Source: Clostridium sp. BSD9I1 (GTDB lineage: Bacteria > Bacillota > Clostridia > Clostridiales > Clostridiaceae). From it: DNA of 64,000 nt. The notes beneath the pieces were generated by a model. The model did not search any database. It had not been told where the DNA came from and worked only from the letters and a program-made list of their open reading frames with translations. This document shows, in pieces, positions 33,923-42,566 of this stretch. The DNA lies in contig NZ_FYAM01000004.1 in NCBI RefSeq assembly GCF_900185645.1, forward strand, positions 1 through 64,000. Reading direction: 5' to 3'. The first letter of the stretch is position 1; every line of letters begins with the position of its first letter. The position numbers were made by a program, and so were the translations under genes.

Positions 33923-34768
33923 ATGAGTGATTGCAATAGTTGTCCTAGCAAAGGAAGCTGTAATAGTAATTCATCTACATGTTCTAAGGATGTGCCAAAG
34001 CACGGAAATATAAAACATATTATAGGAGTAATAAGTGGAAAAGGTGGAGTTGGGAAATCAACTGTAACTGGTATTTTAGCAGTACAACTGCAGAAGGCTG
34101 GATTTAAAGTTGGGGTACTTGATGGAGATATAACAGGGCCTTCTATGCCAAGATTTTTTGGGATAAACGAAGAACGAGCAGAAATACATCAAGTAGAAAA
34201 TAGTGAAGAAGTAAAGTTTATACCTGTTCAAACATCTTTGGGTATAAAGGTAATATCCTTAAATCTTTTAACAGAGGAAGAAGAGCAGCCGGTTATATGG
34301 AGAGGACCTGTAATAACTGGTGTATTGAAGCAAATGTATTCAGACACAGTTTGGGGAGACTTAGATTATCTTTTAATTGATATGCCTCCAGGAACAGGAG
34401 ATATAGCATTAACTATAATGCAAAGCATGCCTGTAGAAGGAATGGTAGTTGTATCCACACCTCAAGATATGGTATCAATGATAGTTAAAAAGGTTGTAAT
34501 AATGGCAGAAAAAATGGATGTAAAGGTATTTGGTGTAGTAGAAAATATGTCTTATGTACAATGTAATAAGTGTAGTGAAAAGATTAGAGTATTTAGCAAA
34601 AAATCTGCTGAAGAGCAAGCTAAATACTTAGGAGTGCCTTTAATGGCAGAGATGCCTATAAATTTAGACTTAGCTGAAAGCTTAGAGAGCGGTCAAGCGG
34701 AAAGATTTGTGTTATTAAATGGGGATTATGATAAATTATTAGATAATTTTATAAAGCTAAGCAAGTAA
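33923..34768 (+). CDS. Mrp/NBP35-type ATP-binding Fe-S carrier protein
   Basis: A 281-residue P-loop ATPase. The N-terminus is Cys-rich (CNSCPSKGSCNSNSSTC), Walker A is SGKGGVGKSTVTG near residue 38, and the Fe-S ligand pair is CNKCSEK in the second half. It fits the ApbC/Mrp/NBP35 family that stores and delivers [4Fe-4S] clusters. AAGGAGGAA precedes the ATG. A ferredoxin gene follows, a suitable client. Confidence 0.92.
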   Translation: MSDCNSCPSKGSCNSNSSTCSKDVPKHGNIKHIIGVISGKGGVGKSTVTGILAVQLQKAGFKVGVLDGDITGPSMPRFFGINEERAEIHQVENSEEVKFIPVQTSLGIKVISLNLLTEEEEQPVIWRGPVITGVLKQMYSDTVWGDLDYLLIDMPPGTGDIALTIMQSMPVEGMVVVSTPQDMVSMIVKKVVIMAEKMDVKVFGVVENMSYVQCNKCSEKIRVFSKKSAEEQAKYLGVPLMAEMPINLDLAESLESGQAERFVLLNGDYDKLLDNFIKLSK

Positions 34769-34870
34769 CTAAATACTAAAATTTAAATTTTAAAATTTAA
34801 TAAAATAGTAATAAAGAATGACGAGTGGGGTAAAATATATATAGTTCAAAGTAAAAGGAGGAATTGTATT

Positions 34871-35062
34871 ATGCAAGCATATGTTGATAAGGATCTTTGT
34901 ATATCATGTGGACTATGTCCAGCAATAGCCGGAGATGTATTTCAAATGGATGACAGTACTGGAAAAGCAACAGTTGTAGTAGATGAAGTTCCATCAGGAT
35001 CAGAAGATGCTGCAAAAGAAGCAGAAGGAAGTTGTCCAACTAATGCCATAAAAGTAGAATAA
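34871..35062 (+). CDS. Monocluster [4Fe-4S] ferredoxin
   Basis: A 63-residue ferredoxin with one cluster: CISCGLC holds Cys at 10, 13 and 16 and a distal Cys in SCPTNAIKVE. The acidic middle is typical. AAAGGAGG precedes the ATG; it ends in a strong terminator. Confidence 0.93.
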   Translation: MQAYVDKDLCISCGLCPAIAGDVFQMDDSTGKATVVVDEVPSGSEDAAKEAEGSCPTNAIKVE

Positions 35063-35072
35063 TAAAAATAAT

Positions 35073-35108
35073 AAAAGCATGTAATGATTTTTCATTACAT
35101 GCTTTTGA
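35073..35108. terminator. Shared terminator of ferredoxin and thiT
   Basis: A 15-bp stem AAAAGCATGTAATGA (35073-35087) / TCATTACATGCTTTT (35092-35106) with TTTT loop. Confidence 0.88.
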
Positions 35109-35109
35109 T

Positions 35110-35748
35110 TTAATGACTATGAATTGAATTTTTATTTAAAATAGAATATATTTGATTAACAGGAATTAGTGTAAGTATTACAATACAAATTAAGCCATCT
35201 ATTCCTAAATAGGAAGCATTGTATATAAGGGAGTATAAATAAGGTGACATTCCCTCTGGAGCATTACTTCCCCAAAATACTACACCTGAAATAAAGTGGA
35301 ATGTAAATCTTCCTAATACAGCTATAACTGTAGCAATTAACTTTTTGTCTTTAAAAAAGCCTGCAAGGCCTAGTGCCATAAATGGTAAAGGATAATCAAA
35401 TAATACCTGTACAGGATGGAGTATATAAGGTCCTAAAATTAAGCTTAATATACCATACATGAAACCAGTAAGAAATCCTATTTCAGGTCCATAAAATAAT
35501 GAAAGAAGAATAATAGGTACCATTCCACCTAATGTAATAGCTCCTCCGCTAGGTAATTCTGCGATCTTAAATAAATTAAGGATTACAGATAATGCAAGAC
35601 CAATACTTAATTGAGAAATTATTCTTACGGTTAAGGTAATCTTCTTAAGTCTTATAAATACCAGTATTATTAAAATTACTCCTGCAAGGGTTAATAAGGT
35701 TAGAGGATACTTAGATAATTCTAAGATTCCACTTTGTAAAGTTTTCAT
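35110..35748 (-). CDS. thiT: Thiamine transporter substrate-binding subunit ThiT
   Basis: A 212-residue ECF-type S component that binds thiamine with high affinity in the membrane and works with a shared EcfAAT module. LGGMVPIILLSLFYGPEIGF and HPVQVLFDYPLPFMALG are the thiamine-binding family segments, and SGVVFWGSNAPEG fits as well. AAAGGAGG precedes the ATG. The TPP riboswitch on the minus strand directly upstream confirms the substrate. Confidence 0.94.
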   Translation of the reverse strand: MKTLQSGILELSKYPLTLLTLAGVILIILVFIRLKKITLTVRIISQLSIGLALSVILNLFKIAELPSGGAITLGGMVPIILLSLFYGPEIGFLTGFMYGILSLILGPYILHPVQVLFDYPLPFMALGLAGFFKDKKLIATVIAVLGRFTFHFISGVVFWGSNAPEGMSPYLYSLIYNASYLGIDGLICIVILTLIPVNQIYSILNKNSIHSH

Positions 35749-35782
35749 AATAGCCTCCTTTGTGCTAAAGGATATAAAAAAT

Positions 35783-35808
35783 AAAAGTATTCCAGCACTG
35801 GAATACCT
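35783..35808 (-). terminator. Terminator hairpin of the TPP riboswitch
   Basis: On the minus strand GGTATTCCAG pairs with CTGGAATACT around TG, then T4; it lies between the aptamer and the thiT start and can stop transcription when TPP is bound. Confidence 0.8.
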
Positions 35809-35826
35809 TATAAAGCGAGTCGAGAC

Positions 35827-35915
35827 TGCTTCCCTACGCTGGTATTATCCAGATCAGGTGATAAGAGTTAATGACTAAATCATTTCTCAGCCGAGTTCGG
35901 CACCTCTAGCACGGT
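35827..35915 (-). promoter_or_regulatory. TPP riboswitch (THI element)
   Basis: The minus strand carries the thi-box motifs GGCTGAGA (near 35885) and CCTGATCTGGATAATACCAG with CGTAGGGAAGC. The helices match the TPP aptamer, and the downstream hairpin forms the switch. Confidence 0.95.
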
Positions 35916-35978
35916 TTATTAATTTTATATAACTTATTATATAGTATTATATATGTATTTTCAAGAACGTTGTACTTA

Positions 35979-36155
35979 TTAAAAGAAGTCTACAAGTTTA
36001 TCATTTCCAGGATGAAGGGGACTAGGATCTACATTTACCATATCTCCGAGCTTTATATGCTCAGATAACGTAAGTCTGTTAATTTCCATAGTAGTACCAT
36101 CTTCTAAAGCAACTAGGGCATCTGAGCCTATTAAATCTATTATCCTACCTTTCAT
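35979..36155 (-). CDS. Small conserved-looking protein, unknown
   Basis: A 58-residue protein with alternating beta strands (MKGRIIDLIGSDALVALEDG and INRLTLSEHIKLGDMVNVD), possibly an OB/SH3-like fold. Start ATG 36155 with AAGGAGG 8 bases upstream; TTG 36161 would overlap that site. No function is known to me. Confidence 0.7.
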   Translation of the reverse strand: MKGRIIDLIGSDALVALEDGTTMEINRLTLSEHIKLGDMVNVDPSPLHPGNDKLVDFF

Positions 36156-36200
36156 GGGCAATACCTCCTTTTTAATTAGTATTGCCTATAATTAAGTAAA

Positions 36201-37199
36201 TTATTTTATTTCAATGTTTACTTTTTTATCTAGTATGTGCCACCAAGTGTTTCCTATATTTAAAGGAATAGGATTTCCGAGATTATCTACAAGCTCTGTA
36301 CTAGAATCTAAGTTAGATTGTTTCCACTTTCCATTAACTACTTTACCATTGCTTATAACTACGCAATCCCCTTCGCCAATTAGTCGTATATCAACATGTA
36401 AATTATCACTTTGAAGTGTTATGTCTGTAAGTTGAATAACAATATTCTTTGCTTGTATAGGAATATTATTATCTCTATTTACAGAAGGGGAACCATCCAT
36501 ATATTTAATATATAAGCTATCTTTAAGTGTATAAGAAGTATTGTAATATTTATTTACCTTTATAGTAACTGAATTAGAGCTATGAAGATTTGAATTTTCC
36601 CAATAGGATTTATCAAAATTATAAGTTGATGTAGGCTTAGCTATAAGATTTTTTTCTGAAATTAAATTTCTCATATTTTCTGCGGATGTATATAAGCTAT
36701 GTTCATACTTTCTATACTTATCTCGCCAATAATACTTTTCGTATATAAATTCATTTAAGCTTGGCAAATTTTCAGTATCAATTTGAGTTTTAGCTTCTTC
36801 GCTATATCCACAATGTCCAAAAGGTAATTTATGAAGTTTAGATAAATCTAAAAAGTAAGGTCGGGCACTTCGAACTGGACCAATTTTTTCAGGACTATTT
36901 TTGTGAAATAAGGCAATGAATCTTGGAATTCCTCCTTCGGCCATGGTTTCGTATACTATATCAGCATCTACAAGGCCAGATTGTGGGCGAGCATCCTTAG
37001 AATTTTCTACAATAACCATAAAGGGGATATTATTTAAGGTATCTTTAGAGACTTGTTCTCCAGTATAAGGCGATATATATTTTTCTGCCTTTTCAACCAT
37101 GTTATCTTTTGGTTTATCTTCGATATTTTTAGTGCTTTGAGTACAACTTGATAATAAAAGTACAAGAATTATTGAAATAAAAGATATAAGCTTTTTCAT
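36201..37199 (-). CDS. DUF3048 family lipoprotein (YerB-like)
   Basis: A 332-residue lipoprotein with a signal ending in the lipobox LLSSC near residue 18. The DUF3048 domain is recognised by MVIVENSKDARPQSGLVDAD, IVYETMAEGGIPRFIALFHK and GPVRSARPYFLDLS. Its function is unknown; relatives are surface-attached. GGGGGCGG precedes the ATG at 37199; the longer ORF starts at 37229. Confidence 0.9.
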   Translation of the reverse strand: MKKLISFISIILVLLLSSCTQSTKNIEDKPKDNMVEKAEKYISPYTGEQVSKDTLNNIPFMVIVENSKDARPQSGLVDADIVYETMAEGGIPRFIALFHKNSPEKIGPVRSARPYFLDLSKLHKLPFGHCGYSEEAKTQIDTENLPSLNEFIYEKYYWRDKYRKYEHSLYTSAENMRNLISEKNLIAKPTSTYNFDKSYWENSNLHSSNSVTIKVNKYYNTSYTLKDSLYIKYMDGSPSVNRDNNIPIQAKNIVIQLTDITLQSDNLHVDIRLIGEGDCVVISNGKVVNGKWKQSNLDSSTELVDNLGNPIPLNIGNTWWHILDKKVNIEIK

Positions 37200-37406
37200 A
37201 ATACCGCCCCCATCATAAAATAAATTCATTTTAGAATAATTTTACATTTTATGGATTTTATAATCAAACTTATAAACCTTATATTTAGGCGTATTTAATG
37301 TTAATTATTCACTTTTAAGTGATTTTACTGCAAATAACTCTCTTTTAAAAAATAATAAACTTATTATTAGAATAACAGTAAAAAATATAAGGAGAAGGGG
37401 TTAAAC

Positions 37407-37439
37407 ATGGAGATAGCTTTTTATAAACTGGTTTTATAA
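37407..37439 (+). other. Possible 10-codon upstream peptide before nrdD
   Basis: ATGGAGATAGCTTTTTATAA begins a ten-codon reading frame (MEIAFYKLVL) with a strong ribosome binding site (AAGGAGAAGGGG). The region 37200-37513 also contains TATAAT-like boxes but no clear promoter. A leader-peptide role is possible; chance is not excluded. Confidence 0.35.
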
Positions 37440-37513
37440 GCTGGTATAAAAACATTTTGCATAGTATAATGGGTTAGTGTTTACGCAATATATAGTAGGG
37501 GAGGATTATGTGT

Positions 37514-39634
37514 ATGCTACATGTTGTAAAAAGGGACGGAAGAAAGGTCTCTTTTAATTCTATGAAAATTACAAGTGCCATAAAGAGAGCGGCAGAGGAA
37601 ACTGGATATAAAATAAGAGAAAGTGAGTTTATAGATTTAACTCAAAAGATAATTTCTAGTTTGGAGCAAAGAGAAGTTCAAGAAGTTACTGTAGAAGAAA
37701 TACAAAATATAGTAGAAAAAGTTTTAGTTGGAAGTGAATATAAAGAAATAGGTTTTGTATATTCAAATTATAGAAGAGAAAGAACAAATATACGTGAAAT
37801 AAAGTCAGATTTAATGAAGGCCATAGAAAAAATTGGAGTGGAAACCGATAGAGATAATGCCAATGTAGGAAATAACTTCTCATCTAAGCTTTTAAGAATA
37901 GCTAGTGAGTCAAATAAGTGGCATAATCTTGCAAGTATGCCTAAGCATTTAGCTAAAGCACATGAGAATGGAGATGTATATTATCATGATCTTGATAGTT
38001 ACAATTTGACAACAAATTGTTTACATATACCTACTAGAGAAGTTTTAGAGAGAGGGTTTAATACAGGATATGGAACTATAAGACCTCCTAGAAGAATAGA
38101 GTCAGCAGCAGAGCTTTCATGTATATTATTACAATCCACACAAAATGATATGTTCGGTGGGCAATCCCATCCTAATTTTGACAATGATATGGGAGTATTT
38201 GTAGATTATACTAGACAGGAGATCACCAGAGAATTAAGGGAATATGGTATAGATGAAGATAAGATTGATTCTATAGTACATAAGAAGCTTAGAAAAACCA
38301 TAGAGCAGGCTATGCAGGGTATAGTGTACAACCTAAACACTATGCATTCTCGTGCGGGATCCCAGGTTCCATTTAGTTCAATTAATATAGGAATACCAGA
38401 AAATGATGATGCAGCATTAGTATGCGAAATATTCCTTTTGGAGTATGAAAAGGGATTAGGTAATGGAGAACAACCAGTATTTCCAAATATAATATTTAGG
38501 GTAAAGGATGGAGTAAATAAAAAGAAGGAAGATCCATACTATTATCTATTTAAACTTGCATGTAAAGTAGCAAGTAAAAGAATGAATCCAACTTTTATGA
38601 ATATAGATGCAGACTTTAATCTTGAATACTATAATCAAGGATATATTCCAGCAACTATGGGATGTAGAACTCGAGTTCAATCAAATATAAATGGAGAAGC
38701 AGAGGTAAAGGGAAGAGGGAACATTGCACCCACAACTATAAATTTACCTAGGGTAGGGATACTTGCAAAAGGTGATTTAGATAAGTTCTTTGAACTTTTA
38801 CAAGGTAGATTAGAATTAGCTAAAGAATCATTAATCCATAGATATGAGATACTTAAGAGATTAAAGGTCAAGGATCTTCCATTTGTAGCAGGGCAGGGAC
38901 TTATGAAGGGCTCAGAAGGATTGCTTCCTGATGATTCTATAGAACCAATATTAAAGCAAGGTACTTGGGGAATAGGGTTTATAGGACTTGCAGAAACATT
39001 AATTGCCTTAACTTCACATCATCATGGTGAAAGTGAGCATGCAAGGGAGCTAGGAATAAAGATAATATCATATATAAGAAACTTCACAGACAAAGCTACA
39101 GAAGAGACAAAATTGAATTGGAGTGCTTATGCAACTCCAGCAGAGGGTTTAAGTGGCAAATTTATATTACAGGATAAAAAGATATTTGGAGAAATAAAGG
39201 GAGTTACAGATAAAAAGTACTATACAAACAGTTATCATATACCAGTTGGATTTCCAATATCTATAAAGGATAAAATAGATATAGAAGCGCCTTATCATGC
39301 AATATGCAATGGTGGGCATATAACATATATAGAGTTAGATGATTATCCAACAGAAGATGTAATAATGGATATTTTAAGCTATGCTTATAGTTATACTAAT
39401 ATAAATTATTTAGGGATAAACTTTCATATTAAATATTGTAAGGAATGCGGAACTTATTTAAATAATGAAGAAGATAATTGCCCTAAATGTGGTAGTGAAA
39501 ATATTCAAGGGATTTCTAGAGTTACAGGATATTTAAGTCTAGATGAAAGATTTGGAGCAGGAAAAGTAGCTGAAAGAAATGACAGGTTATCTCATACTAA
39601 TCATATTTCATTTTACAATAAGGGTAATTTATAA
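37514..39634 (+). CDS. nrdD: Anaerobic ribonucleoside-triphosphate reductase
   Basis: A 706-residue class III ribonucleotide reductase. It makes dNTPs without oxygen using a glycyl radical. An ATP-cone occupies the N-terminus (VVKRDGRKVSFNSMKITSAI), the catalytic barrel carries MNPTFMNID and MGCRTRVQS, two Cys pairs (CKECG, CPKCG) form the zinc site and RVTGYLSLDERFG holds the glycyl radical site. GGGGAGG at 37498-37504 fits ATG 37514 better than ATG 37508. It overlaps nrdG by one base. Confidence 0.97.
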   Translation: MLHVVKRDGRKVSFNSMKITSAIKRAAEETGYKIRESEFIDLTQKIISSLEQREVQEVTVEEIQNIVEKVLVGSEYKEIGFVYSNYRRERTNIREIKSDLMKAIEKIGVETDRDNANVGNNFSSKLLRIASESNKWHNLASMPKHLAKAHENGDVYYHDLDSYNLTTNCLHIPTREVLERGFNTGYGTIRPPRRIESAAELSCILLQSTQNDMFGGQSHPNFDNDMGVFVDYTRQEITRELREYGIDEDKIDSIVHKKLRKTIEQAMQGIVYNLNTMHSRAGSQVPFSSINIGIPENDDAALVCEIFLLEYEKGLGNGEQPVFPNIIFRVKDGVNKKKEDPYYYLFKLACKVASKRMNPTFMNIDADFNLEYYNQGYIPATMGCRTRVQSNINGEAEVKGRGNIAPTTINLPRVGILAKGDLDKFFELLQGRLELAKESLIHRYEILKRLKVKDLPFVAGQGLMKGSEGLLPDDSIEPILKQGTWGIGFIGLAETLIALTSHHHGESEHARELGIKIISYIRNFTDKATEETKLNWSAYATPAEGLSGKFILQDKKIFGEIKGVTDKKYYTNSYHIPVGFPISIKDKIDIEAPYHAICNGGHITYIELDDYPTEDVIMDILSYAYSYTNINYLGINFHIKYCKECGTYLNNEEDNCPKCGSENIQGISRVTGYLSLDERFGAGKVAERNDRLSHTNHISFYNKGNL

Positions 39635-40143
39635 TGAACTATTTGCAAATAGCAGGTTTTTTAGATAATTCACTTACAAATGGAGAAGGGTTGAGGTCAG
39701 TGGTATATGTTTCAGGATGCAACCATAAATGCAAGGGTTGTCATAATGAAGCTATGCAGGATTATGACTATGGAGATAAAGTTTTAATAGAGGAAGTTCT
39801 TCAAAGAATTAAAGATAATATTCCAGTGGTTAAAGGAGTTACTTTTTCTGGCGGAGAACCCTTTGAGCAAGCACAGGTTTTATCAAGATTGGCTAGTGAA
39901 ATAAGAAAACTTGACTTAAACATTTGGTGTTACACTGGATTTACCTTTGAAGAGATTACAAATGATACATCTAATAATAAACAGTGGATGGAATTGCTAA
40001 ATCAAATAGATATATTGGTAGATGGAAGGTTTGAAGAAGGCAAGAAGGACAGAAAATTAAAGTATAAGGGATCTTCAAATCAGCGAATAATAGATGTTAA
40101 AAAATCACTTGAAAAAAGTGAAGTTATATTATTCATTCCTTGA
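39634..40143 (+). CDS. nrdG: Anaerobic ribonucleotide reductase activating protein
   Basis: A 169-residue radical SAM activase that installs the glycyl radical in NrdD. The Fe-S motif is CNHKCKGCHNE (CxxxCxxC), followed by SGGEPFEQ and VDGRFEEGKKD. Start ATG overlaps the nrdD stop, so the two are translated together. Confidence 0.96.
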   Translation: MNYLQIAGFLDNSLTNGEGLRSVVYVSGCNHKCKGCHNEAMQDYDYGDKVLIEEVLQRIKDNIPVVKGVTFSGGEPFEQAQVLSRLASEIRKLDLNIWCYTGFTFEEITNDTSNNKQWMELLNQIDILVDGRFEEGKKDRKLKYKGSSNQRIIDVKKSLEKSEVILFIP

Positions 40144-40168
40144 AGTATTAATATAAAACATATATAAT
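40140..40168 (+). promoter_or_regulatory. Promoter of the ArsR-type repressor
   Basis: TTGAAG (40140-40145), 17 bases, TATAAT (40163-40168). It overlaps the last base pairs of nrdG. The region has an AT-rich palindromic stretch (ACATATATAATACATAT) that may include the operator. Confidence 0.5.
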
Positions 40169-40203
40169 ACATATTAACGAATTTCATTTGTAGGGGTGAA
40201 AAA

Positions 40204-40569
40204 ATGAAAGACACAAGAGATATAGAAGTTTGTGGATGCTGTGAAATACATAGCGATTGTGTGCAATGTGTAAAAAAGGATATGCTTGATAATAATACAT
40301 TTATGGGACTTGCGGAGTTATTCAAGGTTTTAGGGGATTATACTAGAATAAAAATCATATATGCTCTTTTAAAAAAGGAATTATGCGTTTGTGATATAGC
40401 AGAGCTCTTAGATATGAGTCAATCATCTATATCTCATCAACTTAGAACATTAAAGGCTGCAAGGCTTGTTAAGTTTAGAAAAGAAGGTAAGGTTGTTTAT
40501 TATTCTCTTGATGATGAACATATAGAGCATATACTAAATGCTTCTTTAGAGCATGTAGAACATAATTAA
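40204..40569 (+). CDS. ArsR/SmtB-family metal-responsive repressor
   Basis: A 121-residue winged-helix repressor. The helix-turn-helix is LCVCDIAELLDMSQSSISHQ and ELCVCD fits the alpha-3 metal site seen in CadC/ArsR types, with extra N-terminal cysteines (EVCGCCEIHSDCVQC). The C-terminal helix (DDEHIEHILNASLEHVEHN) has the Asp/His/Glu ligands of the alpha-5 zinc site, as in SmtB/CzrA. Having both sites suggests response to Zn, Cd or Pb. No metal pump is adjacent. Confidence 0.88.
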   Translation: MKDTRDIEVCGCCEIHSDCVQCVKKDMLDNNTFMGLAELFKVLGDYTRIKIIYALLKKELCVCDIAELLDMSQSSISHQLRTLKAARLVKFRKEGKVVYYSLDDEHIEHILNASLEHVEHN

Positions 40570-40677
40570 AAAAGGGGGCTGTCGCACAAAGAATAAAAGC
40601 TACAATATATTGTATTAGATTTTTAGATTCTAAAACAATATATTGAGGTTTAATTTCTTAATGGGACAGCCCCTTTT
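40570..40677. mobile_element. MITE-like inverted-repeat element
   Basis: Terminal repeats AAAGGGGGCTGTC (40571-40583) and GACAGCCCCTTTT (40665-40677) are nearly perfect complements, and the inside (AAGAATAAAAGCTACAATATAT against its mate near 40634-40660) also pairs, so most of the 108 bases form one long hairpin. No coding capacity. GGGGCTGTC ends are typical of IS-related MITEs in Firmicutes. It may also terminate both flanking genes. Confidence 0.65.
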
Positions 40678-41317
40678 ATTTGTAATTTAATATGAAGACT
40701 TCATTGGTCATGTCAGAAATGTCTCCAGTTATATTTATAAAGTTGTCATTTGACTTTTTTACATTTTTCATAAATGTTAAAAAGTTCTCCACGCCATCTA
40801 GTGGGAAAGAAAGTGCAGGAGTTTTGTAATGCATGGGTATAATTATACGACTTTTTAAGGATTTTGTAAGTTCATAAGCTGTTTTAGCGTCAATGGTGTA
40901 ATTTCCTCCTACAGGTATCAGCAGGATATCGACATTTCCCAGGGAAATAATTTCATCTTTACTTAGAGTGTGCCCTAAATCCCCCAAATGGCATATTTTA
41001 TAACCATCTACAGTAATTACATATATAGTGTTTTCTCCGCGCTTAGTACCCTTTGTTTCATCGTGAAAAGATGGAAACCCTATAATGGGAATATCGCATA
41101 GGTTAAATGCTCCAACCTTGTCTAGTATATGAACTTTTGATGAGTCTAGGTTTTTCGTGAAATCATGATCAAAATGATGATGACTTATTGTTACAACATC
41201 TACATCTCCATTGAAAGTTTTATATCCTACACTTTCATCAAAGGGGTCGGTAAGAATCTTCCTGCCTTTAGAATCTTCAATTAAAAATGAAGAATGACCT
41301 AGCCAAGTAATTTTCAT
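40676..41317 (-). CDS. Metal-dependent hydrolase, UPF0173 (MBL fold)
   Basis: A 213-residue metallo-beta-lactamase-fold protein. WLGHSSFLI, HHHFDHD (HxHxDH-like), HLGDLGHTL and IPVGGNYTID and MHYKTPA are the metal-site and family motifs of UPF0173. The ATG at 41317 follows AGAGGTG; its last base pairs and stop (TAA at 40676-40678) touch the end of the MITE-like repeat. Substrate unknown. Confidence 0.85.
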   Translation of the reverse strand: MKITWLGHSSFLIEDSKGRKILTDPFDESVGYKTFNGDVDVVTISHHHFDHDFTKNLDSSKVHILDKVGAFNLCDIPIIGFPSFHDETKGTKRGENTIYVITVDGYKICHLGDLGHTLSKDEIISLGNVDILLIPVGGNYTIDAKTAYELTKSLKSRIIIPMHYKTPALSFPLDGVENFLTFMKNVKKSNDNFINITGDISDMTNEVFILNYK

Positions 41318-41452
41318 GTATAGCACCTCTTTTAAAATTATAGTAGTTATATTATAACTCTATTTATAGTTCTTTATTTTATATATTTAAGAAATTTTTA
41401 AAAACGTACATATGAGAGATATTTTTCTGAAAATAAAAAAATAAGCTTTTGG

Positions 41453-41481
41453 TTGACAAGCTGTTTTTCTATTGTTATAAT
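41453..41481 (+). promoter_or_regulatory. Consensus sigma-A promoter of murI
   Basis: TTGACA (41453-41458), 17 bases, TATAAT (41476-41481). Transcription would start near 41488 and give a leader of about 139 bases. Confidence 0.85.
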
Positions 41482-41487
41482 ATTCTC

Positions 41488-41613
41488 ATAAAACGAATTA
41501 AATAATTACTGTTCATTATAGCGGTATGCAGACGAATATTAAAAAATTTGTATACATAAGTATGATGAAGCCGGTTTTCTTAAATATTAAGAGAACCGGC
41601 TTATATTTTTTGA
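41488..41613 (+). promoter_or_regulatory. Attenuator-like leader of murI
   Basis: A first hairpin TATGCAGACGAAT (41525-41537) / ATTTGTATACATA (41546-41558; 11 of 13 pairs) is followed by an intrinsic terminator AAGCCGGTTTTCTTAA (41568-41583) / TTAAGAGAACCGGCTT (41587-41602) and a T6 run (41606-41611) before the murI start. A terminator placed within a leader suggests conditional read-through. No known riboswitch class is recognised. Confidence 0.65.
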
Positions 41614-41626
41614 GGAGGATGGTTAT

Positions 41627-42430
41627 ATGTTAACAAAAAATAACCCTATTGGAGTAATGGATTCAGGAGTAGGTGGACTTACTACAGTAAAGGAACTTCA
41701 AAAACTAATATCAACAGAAAACCTAATATACTTTGGAGATAATAAAAATGTACCTTATGGAAATAAAACAGAAGAAGAAATAATACACCTTACCAGAGGA
41801 GCTATAGAATTTTTAATTAGTGAAGGAGCTAAGGTGATAGCCGTAGCATGCAATACAATATCAACTATCATAGATAAAATAGCAGCAGATTATGATGTGA
41901 AAATAATAAAGGTTATAGATCCAGTGGTAGATTACATTAAAAATAGTTTAAGTGTAGATAAAGTGGGATTAATAGCTACCAATTTTACTGTAAAAAGTGG
42001 ATATTATGATAGAATGCTAGGAGATATAAAGGTATATGGAAAAGGTTCACCAGAGCTTGCTGCTATGGTTGATAGTGGAAAGATAGATAGGGAAGAGGCT
42101 AAAAGAGCTATAAGAATTCATATGGAAGATGTGTTAAAGGTTGGTGGAGATATTAAACATGTAATACTTGGTTGTACTCATTATCCTATAATAAAGGATA
42201 TATTTGAAGAATGCTATCCAGAAATAAATTTTATAAATCCTGCATATGAGCAAGCTGTAGCTGTTATAAATTACTTAAAGGAAAATTCTCTTTTAAAAGA
42301 AGAAGGGGATGGAAGCTTTAAAGTATATACTACAGGAGTATCAGAGCCATATAATGTAATAATGAATATGTTAAATATGAAAATGCCTGAAGAAATAATT
42401 AAATATGAAAAAGAGCTAGCTTTAGTTTAA
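41627..42430 (+). CDS. murI: Glutamate racemase
   Basis: A 267-residue cofactor-independent racemase that makes D-glutamate for peptidoglycan. MDSGVGGLT at the N-terminus, VACNTIST (first catalytic Cys) and LGCTHYPI (second catalytic Cys with His) are canonical. GAGGAGGAT precedes the ATG. It follows a leader with an intrinsic terminator and has its own terminator. Confidence 0.96.
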   Translation: MLTKNNPIGVMDSGVGGLTTVKELQKLISTENLIYFGDNKNVPYGNKTEEEIIHLTRGAIEFLISEGAKVIAVACNTISTIIDKIAADYDVKIIKVIDPVVDYIKNSLSVDKVGLIATNFTVKSGYYDRMLGDIKVYGKGSPELAAMVDSGKIDREEAKRAIRIHMEDVLKVGGDIKHVILGCTHYPIIKDIFEECYPEINFINPAYEQAVAVINYLKENSLLKEEGDGSFKVYTTGVSEPYNVIMNMLNMKMPEEIIKYEKELALV

Positions 42431-42433
42431 TTT

Positions 42434-42475
42434 TAAATTCAGACTGTTATTTTAAATAACAGTCTGAATTTTTGT
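42434..42475 (+). terminator. Intrinsic terminator of murI
   Basis: AATTCAGACTGTTATTT (42436-42452, roughly) pairs with AAATAACAGTCTGAATT, then T5. Confidence 0.9.
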
Positions 42476-42566
42476 GTAAAATATTTAATTTTTTAACAAT
42501 TCCGTAATAAATTATTGTATAATTTTAATATAAGATTTTCCGTAATATCTAAGAGGAGGAAAGATG

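Noticed and set aside
37483-37498. ACGCAATATATAGTAG as an NrdR box before nrdD
   Set aside because: Only one partial match to the NrdR palindrome and no second box about 31 bases away, which is the usual arrangement.
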